NCBI RefSeq assembly: GCF_021462225.1
Contig: NC_061806.1
Coordinates: 3,281,234-3,345,233 of the forward strand
Length of the DNA stretch: 64,000 nt
Reading direction: 5' to 3'
Origin: Girardinichthys multiradiatus
Lineage: Eukaryota > Chordata > Actinopteri > Cyprinodontiformes > Goodeidae
Shown: positions 1 through 10,669 of the stretch, in pieces
How positions within the stretch are numbered: the first letter of the stretch is position 1
How the letters are laid out: each line of letters starts with the position of its first letter
Notes under the pieces: model-generated
The model's input: the letters and a program-made list of their open reading frames with translations, nothing else
Told to the model about the DNA's origin: nothing
Database searches by the model: none
Translations under genes and position numbers: made by a program

Positions 1-2380
1 TTATATGATGGGTAAGGTTTTTCTGCTGAAATCGACAAAGCTCAGACTAAATATACCAAATATACCTAAATATTGCTAATTACTTTAATTCACTTAGCAA
101 GCGTCATGCTGCACTTAGTTTGTTTAGTATTATCAGACTGTTGAGATGTCCCCCTGTGCCTCTTGTCCTTCCATCTGTTCTGTGCCACTTAAAAATTGTA
201 AGGACAGACCACACAAAAAACAAAACCACATGAATCTATTTATTTTTGTCCCAAAAAACGGGCAAAACACCTCGTAATTGTGATCCAGCTTGGGTCACTA
301 TGACCGCTCCCATTGGAGCCTTGGAAATGGTACATTCCCTTTCCGGTTAATTTTGTCAAACGTAAATTTGTTTTGGAACTTGCAAAAGTGTTTCACATGT
401 TATTAAATTATTTTCTGAAATATAAATTTGTTTTCTGAAATGTTAATTTCTCTTAAGGCTTGTAAAATTGTTTCAGATTTTGAAATGTTGGTTTGCACTT
501 CCCAGCCACCGTAGTGGAGAGATGCATTGTATACGTGTAAAAGAACTTTAGTAGCAAACGGTATAGTTTTGTGTAAATGCACTATTTAGGTAAAACCCCC
601 TAAGGTGGATCATTGGTAGTGTCTGTGGCTATTTAAGGATGATTGTAGGGTAATTCAGAGGATTATTCATGTGCAGTTTTGAAAAAGCTGCATTCCATCC
701 TGATCTGCTGATGTTATGACCCTGGTGCTAGACACTTGTGTAAAAATCTTCTTGAAAATTTAAAGGAAAACATTCAGAGCTCTGGAAAATTGCTGAAGCC
801 TAATGTTGCCTTGTTTCATTCTATGGTCCTCTTCATGACTGCTGGTTTTCATCCTGTTTGCGGGTTCTACAACAACCAACCTCTACGTACTCCTGTATTT
901 TTTACACTTTTTGATCCATTGGAAAAATAAACTTGAATGTATTTTTTTACGACAGAAAGCAGGGCAAAGCTGTGAAGTGAAAGAAAAATTAAATACTTTT
1001 CTACATTTTTTACAAATTAAATTTGCACAGTGTGCCATGCATATATTTCCACCTCTTTTAGCTCAGATCCTTCTATATAAAATCCAGTGCCACCAATTTG
1101 AAAAAGACACATAAATAGCAAGTACAGATTAGTTGTGTATTACAGAATCTAAGCATAAATTCATCTGTTCTGTTTCTAGCCGCAAAGGATTGTTAGAGAA
1201 CATTAGAGAATTAACAGCATCATGTAGACCAAGTAACACAGGTCAGAGACAATGTTGTGGAGAAGTTTAAATCAGGGTTAGGTTCTAAAAAAAATAAATA
1301 ACTGATAGGCTTTGGTTTTCAGGATGCACTAATATTATCTAAAGTAGCCTTAGATCACCATCAGAAGTGACACTTTTAGCTACGCTTCTCAGACCATTAC
1401 TTTCCAAGTATAGCTTGTTGGGAATATTTTGATTAGCTGCACACACAGCCTAAGCCTTGAACTGTTAAAGGAGCTGCTTGTTTTACTAACAGATGACTTC
1501 ATGGCTCCCTCTTTTTCTCTGCTTAATGGAGAAATCTAGATGGTAAATCTGTTTTTCTCATTATTTTACAGCTCTGCTGACTACCAACAATTATTGTCAC
1601 ATTTTGAAAGAATATGCTGTTGTTGAATGATTTGAATGTTATAGTTCAAATGATTTTGAATATCAATATGGTTACAATAGTTATTCTAATATGTAATGTA
1701 TATCCAAGTATTTTGATGAGTATAGCAAACTTGATGGATTTTCCTGGGATTTTGTGTGCAGAGTTATCTGCACACAAATTATCTGTTAGTTGATGGCTTT
1801 TTCACATGAGGGTCTATAACATGCATGCCAACTCATTATACGGAGTGCCTCCTGGAATAAACGTCATCAGTTATAAGCATGACAGAAGGGGTTCCATCTG
1901 GTATCTAAAGGACTTTTTCCATCCAAACATCCAAGACTGTTCAGGCACCTGTTGCCTGATTTCCTCTCTCAGAAACACCCGGCAGATAAAGAGAGAAAAG
2001 GGATGGAGTGCAACCATGCCCTCTGGCTGACAGCCTGAGATCAATAAGGTCATATAACTTGATTGAATCAGTAGGTCATTGTGACTCGTCTCTAAGACTT
2101 TGTTTCTGATTTTGTTTTCTGATTCTGATTTCTAATCTGATTTATTCAGATTAAAAAACTGGGGGTTTTGAATGTATAAAAACTGATCATTTAATGGGAA
2201 AGAATGATGGTTGCATAGGATTTCATTTAACAGTAAAGGAGTTCAAAACCACGCATTTGACCTATTTGCTGTTTTGATTTCGTCTATCACATTAAGGGCT
2301 TTTAATACTTCTAAAAGGCTCTGTAAAAGTAAGAGAACTGAGATGGGTCAAACACCAAGAATCAGCACTTAACAATTAAC
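1..2380. other. AT-rich unique sequence, no gene seen
   Basis: No repeat family or convincing coding segment is recognised here. The open frames are short (under 80 codons), have no recognisable domain and show no splice context that I can defend. The base composition is typical of fish intron or intergenic DNA. Confidence 0.6.
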
Positions 2381-2383
2381 AAG

Positions 2384-2385
<2 letters not shown>

Positions 2386-2421
<36 letters not shown>

Positions 2422-2424
2422 GTC

Positions 2425-2461
<37 letters not shown>

Positions 2462-2484
2462 GCGTGTGTGCATGCGTGTGTGTA

Positions 2485-2559
<75 letters not shown>
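2386..2559. repeat. Compound microsatellite (TA)n-(ATT)n-(GT)n
   Basis: Three simple repeats lie end to end: TA dinucleotides (2386-2419), ATT trinucleotides (2425-2457) and an interrupted then pure GT tract (about 2461-2559). The short open frames over it encode only Val-Cys or Thr-His alternations and are artefacts of the repeat. Long GT tracts next to TA tracts are usually length-polymorphic. Confidence 0.97.
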
Positions 2560-2563
<4 letters not shown>

Positions 2564-3024
2564 ATAATTTCTATATGGATTCTATATTTGTGTCTGCATA
2601 ACATTCAGTGCTGGGAGTTTTTTTCTTCAGACCCAAGTGGAGAAAACTGCCACATGGGAGCCTGACTGAAAAGTATTGATTTGTTTGCCTCGATCAAGAA
2701 ATGCCAATATGAGGATTCCACCCCGAGTCTCTGGTTCATGTTGAGTTCACTTGTCATTTTCTATAATTCTGACAAAATCAAGATGCTTAACCGTGATGTA
2801 GTTAGACATGATGGGCCGCCCTCTGGCTTTCTAATTGAATTAGGCGTCTGTGTTCTGCCATTTGGTACCAGTCTGAAGTATTGCCATGATTTAATCAGGG
2901 CAGAAGTTTAGTGTTTAAGAGGGGATTGGGAAAAAAGAACAATACTGCTGTTCATAAATCCAATAATTAGAAGTCTTTATGCTTTCTTACAGCTCACATA
3001 TCCTTTTTTTCCTTAATCACTGGC
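2560..3024. other. Unique sequence, nothing recognised
   Basis: Sequence between the microsatellite and the first Tc1-like element. No coding, RNA or repeat signature was recognised. Confidence 0.5.
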
Positions 3025-3199
3025 AGATATACTACCGATTTGGCAGGTTTTCCCACTGGTAAAGCATGTAGAAGTCTTTAATTTTTATCAAAGATACTCT
3101 TCAACTGTGAGTGATGGAATCTAAAACAAAAATCCAGAAAAACACATTGTGTGATTTTTAAATAATTGATTTGCATTTTATTGCATGACATTAGTATTT

Positions 3200-4455
3200 G
3201 ATACATCAAAAAAACAAAACTTAATATTTGGTACAGAAACCTTTGTTTGCAGTTACAGATATCATACATTTCCTGTAGTTCTTGACGAGGTTTGCACACA
3301 ATGCAGAAGGGATTTTGGACCACACCTCCTTACAGATCTTCTCCAGATCCTTAAGTTTTCGGGGCTGTCACTGGGCACTACTGACTTCAGCTCACTCCAA
3401 AGATTTTCGATTGGATTCAGGTCTGGAGACTGGCTAGGCCACTCCAGGACCTTGAGATGCTTCTTACGGAGCCAATCCTTAGTTGCCTGGCTGTGTGTTT
3501 TTGGTCATTGTCATGCTGGAAGACCCAGCCACAACTTATCTTCAATGCCCTTACTGATGTAAAAGGACTGAATTTATATAGCGCCTTTCCAGTCATACTG
3601 ACCACTCAAATCGCTTTACACTACAGCCACATTCACCCAGACGCACTTACTAACGCGCACACATACATACACCAATACGCAGATCGGTAGGCAATTGGAG
3701 GTTGAAGTGCCTTGCCCAGGGGCACATCGACATGTGGCAGAAGGAAGCTGGAATCAAACCCACAACGCTCGGATTGCAAGACGACCATTCTTCTCACTGA
3801 GTTCCAGTCATCTGGATCCGATACATGGCCCCATCCATCCTGCCCTCAATATAGTGCAGTCGTCCTGTCCCCTTTGCAGAAAAGCATCCCTGAATAATGA
3901 TGTTTCATGGTAGGGATGGTGTTCTTGGGGTTGTACTCATCCCTCTTCTTCCTCCAAACATGGCGAGTGGAGTTTAGACCAAAAACCTATATTTTTGTTT
4001 CATCAGACCACATGACCTTGTTCCATTCCTCCTCTGGATCATCCAGATGGTCACTGGCACTTCAGATTGGCCTGGACATGCACTGGCTTGAGCAGGGGGA
4101 CCTTGTGTGCACTGCAGGGTTTTAATCCATGGCGGCGTAGTGTTTTACTAATGGTCTTCTTTGAGACTGTGGTCCCAGATCCCTTCAGATCATTGATTAG
4201 GTCCTGCTGTGTAGTTGTGGACTGATCCCTCACCTTCCTCATGATCATCGATGCCCCACAAAGTGAGATCTTGCATGGACCAGACTGAGGTAGATTGACC
4301 ATCATCTTGAACTTCTTCCATTTTCTTATAATTGCGCCAACAATTGTTGCCTTCTCACCAAGCTGTTTGGCTAGTTTCCTGTAGCCCATCCCCGCCTTGT
4401 GTAGGTCTACTATTTTATCCCTGATGTCCTTACACAGCTCTCTGGTCTTGGCCAT
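3200..4455 (-). pseudogene. Tc1-like transposase pseudogene
   Basis: The N-terminal 134 codons (4455 to 4051) are open. They begin [20 protein letters not shown], which is the natural start of one fish Tc1 family, and cover the paired-type helix-turn-helix DNA-binding region (two HTH units, roughly residues 5-50 and 65-115). The frame then breaks. Further left, scattered pieces of the catalytic half can be read in shifted frames, for example the [10 protein letters not shown] segment that contains the second catalytic Asp (around 3505-3535). A dispersed repeat sits in the middle of the catalytic region. An active protein would cut and paste the element at TA sites; this copy cannot. Confidence 0.85.
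3566..3800. repeat. Dispersed repeat inserted in Tc1 copy 1 (SINE/LINE-tail-like, unclassified)
   Basis: Between 3566 and about 3800 the Tc1 reading is replaced by a sequence starting TTTATATAGCGCCTTTCCAG. It includes a GCCTTGCCCAGGGGCACATC stretch and ends near CTTCTCACTGAGTT. I recognise this as a common short interspersed repeat of teleosts whose class I cannot state. On both sides the sequence returns to Tc1, so this repeat arrived after the transposon. Confidence 0.7.
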
Positions 4456-4769
4456 TGTGGAGAGGTTGGAGTTTGTTTGTTTAATTGAGTGTGTGGACAG
4501 GTGTCTTTATACAGATAACGAGTTCAAACAGGTCCAGTTAATACAGGTAATGAGTGGAGAACAGGAGGGCTTCCAAAAGAAGAACTAACAGGCCTGTGAG
4601 ACCCGGGAGTCTTACTGGTTGTTAGGTGATCAAATACTTATGTTATGCAATAAAATGCTAATTAATTACTTAAAAATTATATGTAACCCGTTGGTGTTTG
4701 AGTTCATTATCATAAGTGGTAATAAATTAATGAATAAATAAGTAGTAAAAGAATGATGAGTAGGTTCAG

Positions 4770-5194
4770 GGTTCATGGGTGGCAGGGAGTCGTTGGTTTT
4801 CGGTACTCGATTTAAGGTCAGGTTATCAGGTTGCCATGGCAAACACGGATAAAGAAAGGACGTCTTTTATCTGCCCACTGGGGTTCTATCAGTTCGAAAG
4901 AATGCCACAGGGAGTCACAGAGGCCCCTGCAACCTTTCAGCGATTGATGGAACGAGCAGTGGGAGATATGAATCTGCTCTAGATGTTGGTTTACCTGGAT
5001 GACCTGATCATTTTTGGGAGGTCTTTGGAGGAGCACAAGGAACAACTTCTAAATTTCCTGGACTGGCTTAGAGAGGTTGGGCTAAAACTGTCACTGGATA
5101 AGTGTTGGTTCTGCCAACCAACGGTGAGGTATGTGGGCCATATAATATCAGCAAATGGAGTTGCCACTGATCCCGAGAAAGTAGAGGCTGTCAC
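4770..5194 (+). pseudogene. Gypsy-type retrotransposon (E) reverse transcriptase, left part
   Basis: The two open segments 4779-4982 and 4983-5339 are one frame separated by a single TAG at about 4980. They give the RT core: VLDLRSGY (first catalytic Asp), MPQGVTEAPATFQRLM and YLDDLIIF (the catalytic YxDD motif), followed by the LSLDKC/VRYVGH thumb region and TDPEKVEAVT. Coding stops being Gypsy at 5194, where a DNA element is inserted, and resumes at 9771. The lineage differs from elements B and C in this window. No LTR of this element is visible. Confidence 0.9.
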
Positions 5195-5438
5195 TTATGC
5201 CTGTTTTCCACTGGCTCATTTTAGCCGGCGCGCTTCTGCACCACTCGGTTTCGCTCTACTCGGTACAGTAAATGTTGTGTTTCCACTGACCTGCCAACGG
5301 CTGAAGCTATGGTGGCTGAAGCAACACCTCCAGCCATGAGTGTAGAACACTTTGCTGCTATTAACATTACTGTGTTACATTATCAAATTAAAATAATCTG
5401 CGTGAAACGATAAAAAAAATAAAAATAAATATATATAT

Positions 5439-5478
5439 TTCAAGGAGGGGTATATATATATATATACCCCTCCTTGAA
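5439..5478. repeat. Perfect 40-bp palindrome at the 5' edge of Rex3 copy 1
   Basis: TTCAAGGAGGGG (5439-5450), then eight TA units (5451-5466), then CCCCTCCTTGAA (5467-5478). The right arm is the start of the Rex3 5' region and the left arm is its inverted copy. Confidence 0.95.
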
Positions 5479-5924
5479 CCACCACCTTAACGTGGTGGAG
5501 GGGTTTGAGTGCTCAAATGATCCTAGAGGCTATGTTGTCTGGGGCCTGAATGCCCCTGGTAGGGTCTCCCATGGCAAACAGGCTCTAGGTGATGGGTCAG
5601 ACAAAGAGTGGTTCAAGAATCCCTCATGAAGAAACAAATATCGAGGCACGTGACGTCGCCCAGTACGGCGGAGCCGGGGTCCCACCCTGGAGCCAGGCCT
5701 GGGGTCGGGACTCGTTGGAGAGCCCCTGGTGTCCGGGTTGCTCCTCGCGGGACCCGGCCGGGCCAAGCCCGAACGAGAGACACGAGCCCCTCCCCCAGTG
5801 GGCCCACCACCAGCAAGGGGAACCGTGAGGGACCGGTGCAAAGAGGATTGGGTGGCGAACGAAGGTGGCGGACGAAGGTGGAGACCTCAGTGGCCCGATC
5901 CCCGGATGCTTAGGCTGGCTCTAG

Positions 5925-7135
5925 GGACGTGGAATGTCACCTCGCTGGGGGGAAGGAGCCTGAGCTTGTGCGGGAGGTCGAGAGATATCGACTAGAAATA
6001 GTTGGGCTTGCCTCCACGCACAGCGTGGGCTCTGGAACCCATCTCCTTGAGAGGGGTTGGACTCTGTTCTACTCTGGAGTGGCCCACGGGGAGAGGCGGC
6101 GGGCTGGTGTGGGTTTTCTTGTTGCCCCCCAGCTCAGCCGTCTCGTGTTGGGGTTTACCCCAGTGGATGAGAGGGTCGTATCCCTGCGCCTTCGGGTTGG
6201 GGAGAGGTCTCTGACTATCATTTCAGCCTACGGGCCGAGTGGCGTCCCTGTCGAGGTTGCTGGATAGTGCCCCTCCCGGGGACTCCATTATTCTGCTGGG
6301 GGACTTCAACGCTCACGTGGGGAACGACAGTGACACCTGGAGAGGCGTGATCGGGAGGAATGGCCTCCCCGATCTGAATCCGAGTGGTGTTTTGTTATTG
6401 GACTTCTGTGCTAGTCACGGATTGTCCATAACGAACACCATGTTCAAGCATAAGGGTGTCCATCAGTGGACTTGGCACCAGGACACCCTAGGCAGGAGGT
6501 CGATGATCGACTTTGTTGTCGTATCATCAGATCTTCGGCCGCATGTTTTGGACACTCGGGTGAAGAGAGGGGCTGAACTGTCCACTGATCACCACCTGGT
6601 GGTGAGTTGGATCCGCTGGAGGAGGAGAAAGCCAGTCAGACTTGGCGGGCCCAAGCGCATAGCGAGGGTCTGCTGGGAACGTCTGGCGGAGCCCTTGGCC
6701 AGGGATGTATTCAACTCCCACCTCTGGGAGAGCTTCGACCAGATCCCGGGGGATGTTGGAGACATAGAGTCTGAGTGGACCATGTTCTCCGCATCTATTG
6801 TCGATGCTGCTGCCCGTAGCTGTGGCCGTAAGGTCTGCGGTGCCTGTCGCGGCGGCAATCCCAGAACCCAGTGGTGGACACCGGCAGTAAGGGATGCTGT
6901 TAAGCTGAAGAAGGAGTCCTATAGGCTGTGGTTGGCTTGTGGGACTCCTGAGGCGTCTGACGGGTACTGTGAGGCCAAGCGTGCTGCGGCCCGGGCTGTG
7001 GCAGAGGCAAAAACCCGGGCCTGGGAGGAGTTCGGTGAGGCCATGGAGAAGGACTACCGGTTGGCCTCAAAGCGATTCTGGCAAACCGTCCGTCGCCTCG
7101 GGAGGGGGAAGCAGTGCTTCGCCAACACGGTTTAA
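5925..7135 (+). pseudogene. Rex3 copy 1: apurinic-type endonuclease and linker
   Basis: The frame starting near 5929 covers the N-terminal endonuclease (VGLASTHSVGSGT, VAHGERRRAGVGFLVAP). After a small deletion around 6235, 6239-7135 continues with [10 protein letters not shown] (the metal-binding GDFN motif), [12 protein letters not shown] and [12 protein letters not shown] (the terminal catalytic DH). The rest is the linker to the reverse transcriptase, ending [18 protein letters not shown]. The stop at 7133-7135 sits where Rex3 copies 2 and 3 read TTTAC, so it looks like one substitution (C to A). The enzyme would nick target DNA to prime reverse transcription. Confidence 0.9.
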
Positions 7136-8149
7136 AGTGGGGGCGGGAGACTGCTGACCTCGACTGAGGACATTATCGGGCGGTGGAAGGAGTACTTCGA
7201 GGATCTCCTCAATCCTGCCATCACGCATTCCGTGGTGGAAACAGAGGCTGGGGACTCGGGGTCGGACTCTTTCATCACCCAGGCTGAAGTCACCGAGGTG
7301 GTTAAAAAGCTCCGCGGTGGCAAGGCTTTGGGGGTGGATGAGATCCGCCCTGAGTACCTCAAGTCTCTGGATGTTGTAGGGCTGTCATGGTTGACACGCC
7401 TCTTCAACATTGCGTGGTGGTCGGGGACAGTGACTCTGGACTGGCAGACTGGGGTGGTGGTCCCCCTTCATAAGAAGGGGGACCAGAGGGTGTGTTCCAA
7501 CTACAGGGGGATCACACTCCTCAGCCTCCCTGGTAAGGCCTACGCCAGGGTATTGGAGAGGAGAGTCTGACCGATAGTCAAACCTCGGCTTCAGGAGGAG
7601 CAGTGTGGTTTTCGTCCCGGCCGTGGAACACTGGACCAGCTCTATACCCTCTACAGGGTGCTCGATGGTTCATGGGAGTTTGCCCAACCGGTTCACATGT
7701 GTTTTGTGGACCTGGAGAAGGCATTCGACTGTGTCCCTCGTGATGCCCTGTGGGGGGTGCTCCAGGAGTATGGAATCGGGGGCCCTTTACTAGGGGCCAT
7801 CCGGTCCCTGTACAAGCGGAGCAGGAGTTTGGTCCGCATTGCCGGCACTAAGTCGGACCTGTTCCCAGTGCATGTTGGACTCCGGCAGGGCTGCCCTTTG
7901 TCACCGGTCCTGTTCATAACTTTTATGGACAGGATTTCTAGACGCAGCCAAGGGCCGGAGGGGGTCGGGTTTGGGGACCCGTGGATTTCGTCTCTTCTTT
8001 TTGCAGATGACGTGGTCCTGCTGGCCCCCTCTAGCCAAGACCTACAGCATGCGCTGTGGCGGTTCGCAGCCGAGTGCGAAGCGGCTGGGATGAGGATCAG
8101 CTCCTCCAAGTCCGAGGCCATGGTACTCAACCGGAAAAGGGTGGCTTGA
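7136..8149 (+). pseudogene. Rex3 copy 1: reverse transcriptase
   Basis: Open segments 7232-7570 and 7658-8149 share one frame. Motifs in order: DEIRPEYLKSL, CSNYRGITLLS, FRPGRGTLDQL (in the gap), FVDLEKAFD (first catalytic Asp), GLRQGCPLSPVLF and LLFADDVVLLAPS (catalytic FADD). The stop at 7568-7570 is TGA where CGA is expected, a typical methyl-CpG decay product. At 8149 the frame is lost through a 17-bp deletion relative to copy 3. The catalytic residues are intact, but the protein cannot be made whole. Confidence 0.93.
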
Positions 8150-8165
8150 GGAGTTCCTGCCTCAA

Positions 8166-8766
8166 GTGGAGGAGTTTAAGTATCTCCGGGTCTTGTTCAC
8201 GAGTGAGGGAAGAATGGAGCGGGAGATCGACAGACGGATCGGTGCGGCTGCCACAGTAATGGGGGCGCTGTGCCGGTCCGTTGTGGTGAAGAGAGAGCTG
8301 AGCCGAAAAGCAAAGCTCTCAATTTACTGCTCGGTCTACGTTCCTACCCTCACTTATGGCCATGAACTTTGGGTCATTACCGAAAGAACGAGATCCCGGA
8401 TACAAGCGGCTGAAATGAGCTTCCTCCGTAGCGTGGCCGGGCACTCCCTTAGAGATAGGGTGAGGAGCTCGGCCATCCGGGAGGGGCTCGGAGTAGAGCC
8501 GCTGCTCCTCCACATCGAGAGGAGCCAGTTGAGGTGGCTCGGGCATCTATACCGGATGCCACCTGGACGCCTTCCTTGGGAGGTGTTCCAGTTACGTCCC
8601 ACCGGGGCCCAGGGGACGGCCCAGGACATGCTGGAGGGACTATGTCTCTCGGCTGGCCTGGGAACGCCTTGGGCTGCCCCTGGAGGAACTGGAGGAGGTG
8701 TCTGGAGAGAGGGACGTCTGGGCGTCTCTGTTGAGTCTGCTGCCCCCGTGACCCGGTCCCGGATAA
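8166..8766 (+). pseudogene. Rex3 copy 1: C-terminal region of the polyprotein
   Basis: The region resumes in a new frame: VEEFKYLRVLFTSEGRMERE, ELSRKAKLSIY, PTLTYGHELWV, then LRWLGHLYRMPPGRLPWEVF. This is the conserved RTE/Rex3 C-terminus. The original terminator is TAA at 8764-8766 after ...PGPG, but CGA to TGA at about 8751 would end it early. Translation beyond 8790 in this frame is flanking DNA. Confidence 0.88.
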
Positions 8767-8795
8767 AGCGGAAGACGACGAGTACGAGTATATGT

Positions 8796-9724
8796 ATATA
8801 TAAAAATACTAATAATGTTTGTATTAATGTATTTGCAAGAATGTCATACATGTGTTTTTTCATGTATAAAATGATCCACTGGGATAATTATCGGGACCAC
8901 AGCCCAGCCAGAACTTATAAAATAAGGCTCAGGGGTTCTGATATGAGGGGGTGGGGCAGGAGAAGCAGAGAGGAGAGACGCTGCTGTCTGGATGCTGAAG
9001 CTCCAAAGTTTGCCTGAACAAGTTACAATTTTGGGCTTTATGAAAACGTTTTTGTCTCAGCCATGGCAATAATGAGGACAAGGACTGAAAAGCGCAAAAC
9101 CGCAGATTTTGCCTTTGAAGTTAGTTTTAGGTTGAATATCGCATATTCGTGCACTGCAAATTCAGCTGACTCGTCCTCCCGTTTGATCTGAGGCAGGCAG
9201 TCTGATTACGGGCAGCTGCTCTCTGCCTGCTCCCTCCTCCTGCAGATGCTGGTTCGCTAAAGGACCATAAATAAATGTCAAAACCAAACACGTTGTTTCA
9301 TGGTGGGTTTTTTTGTGTGTTTTGGGGGAAATGTTTGTGCCTCTGAACAGCTGATTTATGTGTGATCAGCTGGTTTAGGATATTATTAAACACAGCGCTC
9401 TGCCTGACTGTAATTCAGAAAGGTGATTTGACTTCAGGCCGGTTTATGACCCGTAAATGGTAAAATTACATGTTCTTAATATTATTGCAGTTGTTCTTGA
9501 GTTTTATTAAATATTCCCTGCACTGTCTCAACAAAAACCTTCTCATTTCTCCTCCTCCCATGGCCAAGCAGTGAAAAGTAGTCTGGTCACGTCACATGTA
9601 GTCCCTACACAGCCCTGGTCGTACCTGCTCAGGAGCAGGGACCAAAAAAGTAGGTACTGGTACGGAAAAAACTGTAATGGAAACGCTCGCAAAGCCAGTC
9701 GAGTGGAGTTGAGTAGGGCCAAAC
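8796..9724. other. Remainder of the MITE-like host element, no gene
   Basis: DNA between the Rex3 tail and the right inverted repeat of the host element. No transposase motif is recognised. Words near the right end (GGTACTGGTACGG, GAGTGGAGTTGAGTAGGGCC) mirror the left-end CTCGGTAC area in reverse, as expected for subterminal repeats. Confidence 0.55.
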
Positions 9725-9765
9725 CAAGCCAGTGGAAAAGGGGCATACCCTTTTCCACTGGCTTG
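9725..9765. repeat. Perfect 18-bp inverted repeat with 5-nt loop at the MITE right end
   Basis: Arms 9725-9742 and 9748-9765 (CAAGCCAGTGGAAAAGGG and its exact complement) flank the loop GCATA. The left arm is the element's right terminal repeat. The right arm is an extra inverted copy that lies between the element end and the resumed Gypsy sequence. Confidence 0.96.
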
Positions 9766-9770
9766 ATTTT

Positions 9771-10018
9771 TGGAAACCGACCTGAAGTCTCTGAGGTCTT
9801 TCCTGGGCTTTTGCGGGTATTACCGTTTGTTTGTCGCAAATTATTCCAGCATATTAAAGAGGAGGCAACAGGCTACCTCAAGGAGTCTGAGCCCTTTGGA
9901 GAATGGTGGAGACAGGTGTGTACAGATGCTTTTCACCACATCATACATTGCCTTACAAACGGTCCTGTTCTTGCATTTGCAGACACCCACATCTTGCATA
10001 CAGACGGCAGCATGGTTC
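9771..10018 (+). pseudogene. Gypsy-type retrotransposon (E), RT thumb to RNase H start, right part
   Basis: Starting at TGG (9771) the frame reads WKPTDLKSLRSFLGFCGYYR. This is the segment that directly follows the block ending at 5194, so about one codon is missing between them. A frameshift near 9865 leads to SEPFGEWW, CTDAFHHIIHCLTNGPVLAF and ILHTDGS (start of RNase H). The Gypsy reading ends abruptly at about 10018, against a truncated Tc1-like element. Confidence 0.88.
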
Positions 10019-10669
10019 GGTAGTCCTTGTCAGTGACACGCCCATCTAGCACAAGTATTAGGCCAAGGGAATGCCATGATATGGTAGCCCAAACCATCAC
10101 TGATCCACCCTCATGCTTCACTCTGGGCATGCAACAGCCTGGATGGTAAGCTTCTTTGGGGCTTCTCCACACCGTAACTCTCCCGGATGTGGGGAAAACA
10201 GTAAAGGTGGACTCATTAGAGAACAATACATGATTCACATTGTCCACAGCCCAAAGTTTGCACTCCTTGCACAATTGAAACCGACGTTTGGCATTGGCAT
10301 GATTGACCAAAGGTTTGGCTATAGCAGCCCAGCCGTGTATATTGACCCTGTGGAGCTCCCGACGGACAGTTCTGGTGGAAATAGGAGAGTTGAGGTGCAC
10401 ATTTAATTCTGCCGTGATTTGGGCAGCCGTGGTTTTATGTTTTTTGGATACAATCCGGGTTAGCACCCGAACATCCCTTTCAGACAGCTTCCTCTTGCGT
10501 CCACAGTTAATCCTGTTGGATGTGGTTCGTCCTTCTTGGTGGTATGCTGACATTACCCTGGATACCGTGGCTCTTGATACATCACAAGACTTGCTGTCTT
10601 GGTCACAGATGCGCCAGCAAGACGTGCACCAACAATTTGTCCTCTTTTGAACTCTGGTATGTCACCCAT
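10019..10669 (-). pseudogene. Tc1-like transposase, N-terminal two-thirds, with catalytic Asp lost
   Basis: The start is ATG at 10669. The first helix-turn-helix breaks at a frameshift near 10585. From about 10553 leftward the frame is open: GRKRKLSERDVRVLTRIV (second HTH), STRTVRRELHRVNIHGWAAIAK, FSNESTFTVFPTSGRV, GGSVMVWATISW and DGRVTDKDYRTML, where it ends. The first catalytic residue of the DDE triad is Asn (FSNES where relatives have Asp). The second Asp and the Glu are absent because of the truncation. Confidence 0.9.

Larger units (their letters stand above)
3025..4684 (-). mobile_element. Tc1/mariner-type DNA transposon, copy 1 (old, interrupted)
   Basis: The whole block reads as an antisense fish Tc1-like transposon. 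The transposase starts at 4455 and runs leftward, and the terminal non-coding regions lie at about 3030-3250 and 4456-4684. The left end keeps degenerate terminal sequence. The right end stops near 4684, short of the expected terminal inverted repeat. A separate dispersed repeat interrupts it at about 3566-3800. Damage within the transposase shows that it is immobile. Confidence 0.88.
5467..8795 (+). mobile_element. Rex3 non-LTR retrotransposon (RTE clade), copy 1, nearly full length
   Basis: About 3.3 kb runs from the 5' region (CTTGAACCACCACCTTAACG) through endonuclease and reverse transcriptase to a short tandem tail of ACGAGT-like units at about 8775-8795. The two stretches at 7442-7461 and 7886-7906 match, as I remember them, the sites of the standard Rex3 diagnostic PCR primers. 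RTE elements are about 3.3 kb with one ORF, so this is close to complete. It sits inside the MITE-like element. It is dead: small deletions near 6235 and 8150, plus nonsense codons near 7135, 7568 and 8751. Confidence 0.93.
5195..9770. mobile_element. Non-autonomous DNA transposon (MITE-like, Harbinger-type?) that hosts Rex3 copy 1
   Basis: The block that splits Gypsy element E begins TGCC(TG)TTTTCCACTGGCT at 5198 and ends with the inverted equivalent AGCCAGTGGAAAAGGGGCA at 9745, so it has terminal inverted repeats of about 20 bp. Subterminal sequence on both sides carries CTCGGTAC and GTACTGGTAC-like motifs and words such as CCATGGCC and GTCACGTCAC. I know this style from fish Harbinger-like MITEs. 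No transposase is present. Excluding the inserted Rex3, the element is about 1.25 kb. The flanking target duplication is unclear. Confidence 0.7.

Noticed and set aside
736..930. 64-codon frame at the left edge
   Set aside because: No recognisable features, in AT-rich DNA, and no splice context or family resemblance.
2362..2665. Open frames with Val-Cys or Thr-His repeats
   Set aside because: They are translations of the GT/CA microsatellite.
5530..5913. GC-rich open frames of 70-100 codons on both strands near the Rex3 start
   Set aside because: They fall in the Rex3 5' region and linker, change frame between copies 1 and 2, and have no domain.
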